A program made the position numbers and the translations under genes. 36,503 nt of DNA. Source: CAYGBW01 sp964348185 (GTDB lineage Bacteria; Desulfobacterota; BSN033; WVXP01). The stretch spans positions 1 through 36,503 of the forward strand of contig CAYGBW010000135.1 of NCBI GenBank assembly GCA_964348185.1, read 5' to 3'. Under the pieces are notes generated by a model. The model searched no databases. It worked only from the letters and a program-made list of their open reading frames with translations, and was not told the DNA's origin. Within the stretch, counting starts at the first letter, position 1. Each line of letters begins with the position of its first letter. This document shows, one piece after another, positions 33,613-36,503 of the stretch.

Positions 33613-35271
33613 TCATGCAGAGTCAGAGGCTCGGATGCGACCCGCGTCATACGTCCACTGGTCTGAAAAGGTCCCCGAGACGTCCCCGACCAAGATTCTT
33701 TCTGCCTCTTCCCGGTGTGCATCGACGACATAGGGTATGCCAGAAACCCTTGCTGCTTCTTGTGTCAGCGCGACAAGATCACCGCGGGTGATTGTCGATA
33801 CCTTGAATTTCCGGCTTCCCGCCATCAGTTGCTGCAGGCCAACTTTGAATTTTTGACAGAATGTGTACATTCCTATCGCTCCCAGGGGGATGCTCTTCAT
33901 CTCCTCACCAAACTTTTGCCTCAACTCTTCATAGGAGAAGAAGATCTGCTCCACCCGATGTCCATATTTTGAGACGCCTTTGGGTAAGTCGCCGATCTCG
34001 AGCCACTTCCCAATATTCTTTCCCACCATGCCGGGGATCATCAAGGCTCTTCCCATACATACGGCTTTGACATAGGGGCTTCCCATGGCGATCGCCTTGA
34101 ATACCCCGTCTTCGCTGGAAAATCCACCCGCAATCGCTATGTCAGGCACCCTAATCCCTTTCTGACTGAGCTTTTCGCAGAAATCATAAGTGAGGGATTC
34201 AAGGTAAAAGGTTGGAATACCCCACTCGTTCATCATGGGCCACGGGCTCATGCCTGTGCCCCCAGGAGCCCCATCGATTGTAATCAAGTCCAGTTCCCCT
34301 TCAGCCCCAAACCGTAAGGCCATGGCCAGTTCCACCGCAGAATAGGCCCCAGTCTTGAGCGTGATTCTCTTAAAACCCAGTCTTCGGAGACGTTCTAATT
34401 CTTGGAGAAAGCCTTCTCTGTCGACAAACCCCAGTCGAGAGTGGCGTTCAAACTCCTTGATCTCACCCATTCGGTATGCTCTCTGAACAACAGGAGATGT
34501 CGGGTCTGGAAGGAGAATATATCCTCTGTTCCTGAGCTCGATGGCCCTTTCGATGGTCTCGACCTTGATTTCACCACCGATACACTTGGCGCCCTGTCCC
34601 CATTTCAATTCTATGGTGTCCATACGATGCCTATCGAGCACATACTCTGCCGTTCCAAGCCTCGTATCCTCGACATTCATCTGAACGAGGATTTCACCGT
34701 AACCATCATGAAACCTTCTATAAGTCTCAATTCGACGGTCCATTTCAGGCGATTTCTTAACCCTGCCGTTTCGATCCAATTCCAGATCGGGATCAATTCC
34801 ACATACATTTTCACCACACACAAGTGTAATCCCTGATATGGCAGCCCCGACTGCGAAATGCTCCCAATTCTTTCGGGCAATTTCTGTCGAACCGAGGGCA
34901 CCGGTGAAAATGGGTAAACCCATTCTCACCTGATGACGCCACCCATACTCCGTTCTCGTGTCCACATTCGAGAAAACGGCTGTATCAGGTCCCGGCTCAA
35001 CACCCTCCGCGAGGCCTTTTGCTCCAACAGCATAGCCCTGGATATTGATATGAGAGTAATCCAGAGGATAGTTTTTGTCGGCCCCTGCGGTTATTTCCCC
35101 AAAGGGACCTGGATAGAGCACCTCACGGCCCCTAAATGAAGACAGCCAGATCTCACAGCCACCTTTACAGCCGTCGTGGCACTGGGTGCAAAGCCCGGAC
35201 ATGGGAACAACGTTCTTGGAGCGATTGAATGTTCCCGTTGCTTGATTGGCATTTGGCCTTCTCAGATTCAT
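33613..35271 (-). CDS. FMN-binding glutamate synthase family protein
   Basis: 552-aa protein of the GltB core family, without amidotransferase or GXGXG domains. A short cysteine cluster (C28, C31, C35, C39) at the N-terminus replaces the ferredoxin domains of the two paralogs at 27659-30561. Core motifs present are FTGALGSTEIA, ELKWGQGAKCIGGE, and TIDGAPGGTGMSPWP, so the FMN/substrate site seems intact. It lacks the C-terminal 3Fe-4S-type cysteine cluster. Strong GGAGGTG lies before the ATG. It is preceded by a 236-base leader with two terminators and ANTAR-type hairpins, so its expression is likely conditional. A role in nitrogen assimilation is probable; the exact reaction is unknown. Confidence 0.85.
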   Translation of the reverse strand: MNLRRPNANQATGTFNRSKNVVPMSGLCTQCHDGCKGGCEIWLSSFRGREVLYPGPFGEITAGADKNYPLDYSHINIQGYAVGAKGLAEGVEPGPDTAVFSNVDTRTEYGWRHQVRMGLPIFTGALGSTEIARKNWEHFAVGAAISGITLVCGENVCGIDPDLELDRNGRVKKSPEMDRRIETYRRFHDGYGEILVQMNVEDTRLGTAEYVLDRHRMDTIELKWGQGAKCIGGEIKVETIERAIELRNRGYILLPDPTSPVVQRAYRMGEIKEFERHSRLGFVDREGFLQELERLRRLGFKRITLKTGAYSAVELAMALRFGAEGELDLITIDGAPGGTGMSPWPMMNEWGIPTFYLESLTYDFCEKLSQKGIRVPDIAIAGGFSSEDGVFKAIAMGSPYVKAVCMGRALMIPGMVGKNIGKWLEIGDLPKGVSKYGHRVEQIFFSYEELRQKFGEEMKSIPLGAIGMYTFCQKFKVGLQQLMAGSRKFKVSTITRGDLVALTQEAARVSGIPYVVDAHREEAERILVGDVSGTFSDQWTYDAGRIRASDSA

Positions 35272-35355
35272 GGCAATTCACCTCCGTCTCATCGGTTAAA
35301 TCGGCATGCGTCCCGCGTCCTTTTTCTGCTCTCCCCGGCATCTATTGGGAATGTG

Positions 35356-35413
35356 AAAAAAAAAGACCCTTCTTCCCCTCGATGGGTCGCAGCCTACGCT
35401 GCTGAGAAGGGCC
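35356..35413 (-). terminator. Second leader terminator
   Basis: On the minus strand GGCCCTTCT (35405-35413) pairs with AGAAGGGTC (35365-35373), followed by nine T (35356-35364). The loop contains a smaller GCAGC/GCTGC hairpin. It lies about 85 bp upstream of the glutamate synthase-like start codon, so it is an intrinsic terminator within the leader, downstream of the ANTAR-controlled one. Confidence 0.7.
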
Positions 35414-35444
35414 CCTTCGTCCCGATTCGGCTTATCCTCGCCCG

Positions 35445-35484
35445 GAAACAAAACAGAGGCGTTCTCGATCCAGAACGCCTCTGT
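35445..35484 (-). terminator. Leader terminator overlapping ANTAR hairpin P2
   Basis: On the minus strand a perfect 13-bp stem, ACAGAGGCGTTCT and AGAACGCCTCTGT with a 6-nt loop (35453-35484), is followed by TTTGTTTC. It is a strong intrinsic terminator. Its 5' arm contains the loop and 3' arm of hairpin P2, so the two structures exclude each other. Confidence 0.8.
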
Positions 35485-35506
35485 TCGTCAACACGCCATT
35501 GTGTTG
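35473..35506 (-). promoter_or_regulatory. Predicted ANTAR target: dual hexaloop hairpins P1 and P2
   Basis: On the minus strand P1 is CAACAC-AATGGC-GTGTTG (35489-35506) and P2 is GAAC-AGAGGC-GTTC (35473-35486), separated by two bases. Both loops have six bases with A at position 1 and G at position 4, the rule for ANTAR-binding RNA. P2 overlaps the terminator's 5' arm at 35453-35484, so protein binding to P1 and P2 should block termination. P2's stem is only four pairs, the weakest part of the call. Confidence 0.72.
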
Positions 35507-35513
35507 GAAAACC

Positions 35514-35542
35514 AAAATACCCGATCGTCCGATTTTTGTCAA
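35514..35542 (-). promoter_or_regulatory. Sigma-70 promoter of the attenuator leader
   Basis: On the minus strand TTGACA (35537-35542) and TATTTT (35514-35519) are separated by exactly 17 bp, close to consensus. Transcription is expected to start near 35506-35507, which puts ANTAR hairpin P1 at the extreme 5' end of a leader of about 236 bases. Confidence 0.75.
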
Positions 35543-35662
35543 GTTTTTTTTTGGGGGTGGGCACGGGGAATGTGTTTCGTTCATCTTCCCCCACTGAATA
35601 CCCTGTTTCTGGGTGATTACGCGGACAAGAACGTCCTCTGGCTGAATGACCGCGAATGCACT

Positions 35663-35678
35663 TGGCACGCTTCTTGAG
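35663..35678 (+). promoter_or_regulatory. Candidate sigma-54 promoter
   Basis: TGGCACGCTTCTTGAG has a perfect TGGCACG -24 part and TTG at the correct spacing, but A replaces the conserved C of the -12 GC. It lies about 170 bp upstream of the response-regulator gene. Plausible but weaker than the sites at 12692 and 16132. Confidence 0.35.
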
Positions 35679-35846
35679 AGAACCTGAACATTGGATATCA
35701 ACAGATTTCTATTTCTCTCGACACAACCCTTTTACCTGCCAACGCAGGGAACAAGGGTGAAATTGGCTGGGGGAGGAACGTCTCCTCCTTTTGACGGGAA
35801 TCGAAGACGAGACGACCGAAGAATATTCAGGCCGAGGAGTCAGCCA

Positions 35847-36290
35847 GTGAAAGAGAAACCTCTGATTATCCTGCTAGTTGAGGACAACCCTGACCATGCT
35901 GAGTTGGTCAAACGGTGTTTCGAAGATCACCGAATCGCCAACAGAGTCTGTCATGTCTTCGATGGTGAAGCGGCGCTCGATTATCTGTTCCAACGGGGTG
36001 AGTATGCCGATCCCCAAAAGAGTCCCCGGCCGCACACGATTCTGCTCGATCTGCGCTTGCCAAAGATTGACGGCCTGGAAGTGCTAAAAGCGATCAAGAC
36101 CACAGAAGCGCTCCAGGGGATTCCCGTGGTAATCCTCACCACGTCTGAGGCGGAAAGAGACGTGACTCGGGCATACGAGTACAGTGCAAACAGCTACCTG
36201 GTCAAACCCGTGGACTTTGACCGGTTCGCTCAGCTGATGGACGATCTTGGCTTCTACTGGTTAAGTTGGAACCGTCAGCCATACGCGTAA
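35847..36290 (+). CDS. Rcp1-like single-domain response regulator
   Basis: 147-aa receiver-only protein with acidic E12-D13, phosphoacceptor D68 (ILLDLRLPKIDG), TTSE (conserved Thr) and the KPVDFDRF lysine. The loop GEYADPQKSPRP before the phosphoacceptor strand is typical of Rcp1-type regulators, which pair with bacteriophytochrome-like or PAS/GAF kinases. It has no DNA-binding output. A GTG start at 35847 is chosen because GAGGAG lies 7-8 bases upstream; an in-frame ATG at 35691 would add 52 residues without similarity. It is convergent with the glutamine synthetase gene. The partner kinase is not adjacent. Confidence 0.88.
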   Translation: MKEKPLIILLVEDNPDHAELVKRCFEDHRIANRVCHVFDGEAALDYLFQRGEYADPQKSPRPHTILLDLRLPKIDGLEVLKAIKTTEALQGIPVVILTTSEAERDVTRAYEYSANSYLVKPVDFDRFAQLMDDLGFYWLSWNRQPYA

Positions 36291-36392
36291 TTCATCCCCC
36301 CGCAACCGGGTGCCTGGCCAAAATACAGGACCGTACCCTCACCGCCTGTCAAACCATCCGATGGTTCAGCGACTCTGGTCGAGTCCGAATCA

Positions 36393-36503
36393 TCAGAGGA
36401 TGGGCAGATAGCCTTCGAGCTCCCACCGGGTGACCTGGGACGCATATCGCTGCCACTCCACCTTTTTGTTCTGAATCAGCTTGGAGAAGAGGTGATCTCC
36501 CAG
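36393..36503 (-). CDS. Glutamine synthetase, C-terminal end (partial)
   Basis: Only the last 36 residues are in the window; the gene continues past the right edge on the minus strand. The tail LGDHLFSKLIQNKKVEW and VTRWELEGYLPIL resembles the C-terminus of glutamine synthetase I-family proteins, which end in a W-E-x-x-x-Y-L segment. Placement beside a glutamate synthase-like gene and an ANTAR antiterminator supports a nitrogen-assimilation cluster. A short AACCAT-CCG-ATGGTT inverted repeat at 36352-36366 lies in the gap to the convergent regulator gene. Subtype cannot be judged from the fragment. Confidence 0.72.
   Translation of the reverse strand: MGDHLFSKLIQNKKVEWQRYASQVTRWELEGYLPIL

Larger units (their letters stand above)
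35272..35846. other. Regulatory intergenic region
   Basis: About 575 bp between the divergent glutamate synthase-like gene (minus) and the response regulator (plus). No gene is seen. The left half is the attenuator leader of the minus-strand gene: promoter, ANTAR hairpins and two terminators, each listed separately. The right half contains a candidate sigma-54 site toward the response regulator at 35663-35678. Confidence 0.6.

Noticed and set aside
35272..35542. Glutamine riboswitch in the glutamate synthase-like leader
   Set aside because: No match to the glnA-type three-way junction I know; the ANTAR dual hairpins and terminators account for most of the structure.
36352..36366. AACCAT-CCG-ATGGTT hairpin as a terminator for the convergent pair
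   Set aside because: No T run on either side and only six pairs; mentioned with the glutamine synthetase entry only.

Overview
The window looks like a chromosomal segment of a strictly anaerobic, moderate-GC bacterium, most likely a Desulfobacterota ('deltaproteobacterial') sulfate reducer or syntroph. This is inferred from gene content: a four-subunit pyruvate-type 2-oxoacid:ferredoxin oxidoreductase, an NADH-diaphorase module of the HydBC/NuoEF type, a selenocysteine tRNA, archaeal-type split glutamate synthase genes, and a dense cluster of two-component proteins with sigma-54 control. All calls come from reading the sequence; no database search was run.

Layout. (1) 1-6903, plus strand: recR, then porG-porD-porA-porB and three genes for a NuoE/NuoF/short-NuoG diaphorase. 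The last five genes are tightly coupled. The set could pass electrons between 2-oxoacid, ferredoxin and NAD(H). (2) 6954-9979, minus strand: a convergent terminator hairpin, an OmpA-type lipoprotein with a small lipoprotein partner, a PP0621-like metal-site membrane protein, folK, tatA and tRNA-Sec. (3) 10130-12457, minus strand: a secreted protein of 17 kinesin-light-chain-type TPR units, with a sigma-54-type promoter upstream. (4) 13074-24410, plus strand: a signalling block of a REC-PAS histidine kinase, an NtrC-type sigma-54 activator, a REC-DUF4388-GAF-GAF protein behind a very good sigma-54 promoter, a FecR-domain protein, a membrane histidine kinase with a C-terminal zinc ribbon, and two REC-histidine kinase hybrids. 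(5) 24754-32365, minus strand: FAD/Fe-S oxidase, two adjacent glutamate-synthase-like FMN/Fe-S proteins (one lacking the family's active-site motifs), a glutamine amidotransferase + GXGXG protein, and a YggU-family gene. (6) 32717-36503: a GAF-ANTAR RNA-binding antiterminator (plus), a third glutamate-synthase-like FMN protein (minus) behind a long attenuator leader, an Rcp1-like response regulator (plus) and the C-terminal end of a glutamine synthetase (minus).

The most interesting element is the leader at 35272-35542. A consensus promoter is followed at once by two small hairpins whose six-base loops both fit the ANTAR rule (A at loop position 1, G at position 4). The second hairpin overlaps the 5' arm of a strong intrinsic terminator. 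An ANTAR protein is encoded just beyond the target gene. This is a nearly complete predicted antitermination circuit for nitrogen assimilation: sensor, RNA target, terminator and target gene. A second terminator lies downstream in the same leader. Together with the three-paralog glutamate synthase cluster, which has no GltD in view but has a FAD/Fe-S oxidase, it suggests an unusual, RNA-regulated ammonia-assimilation system.
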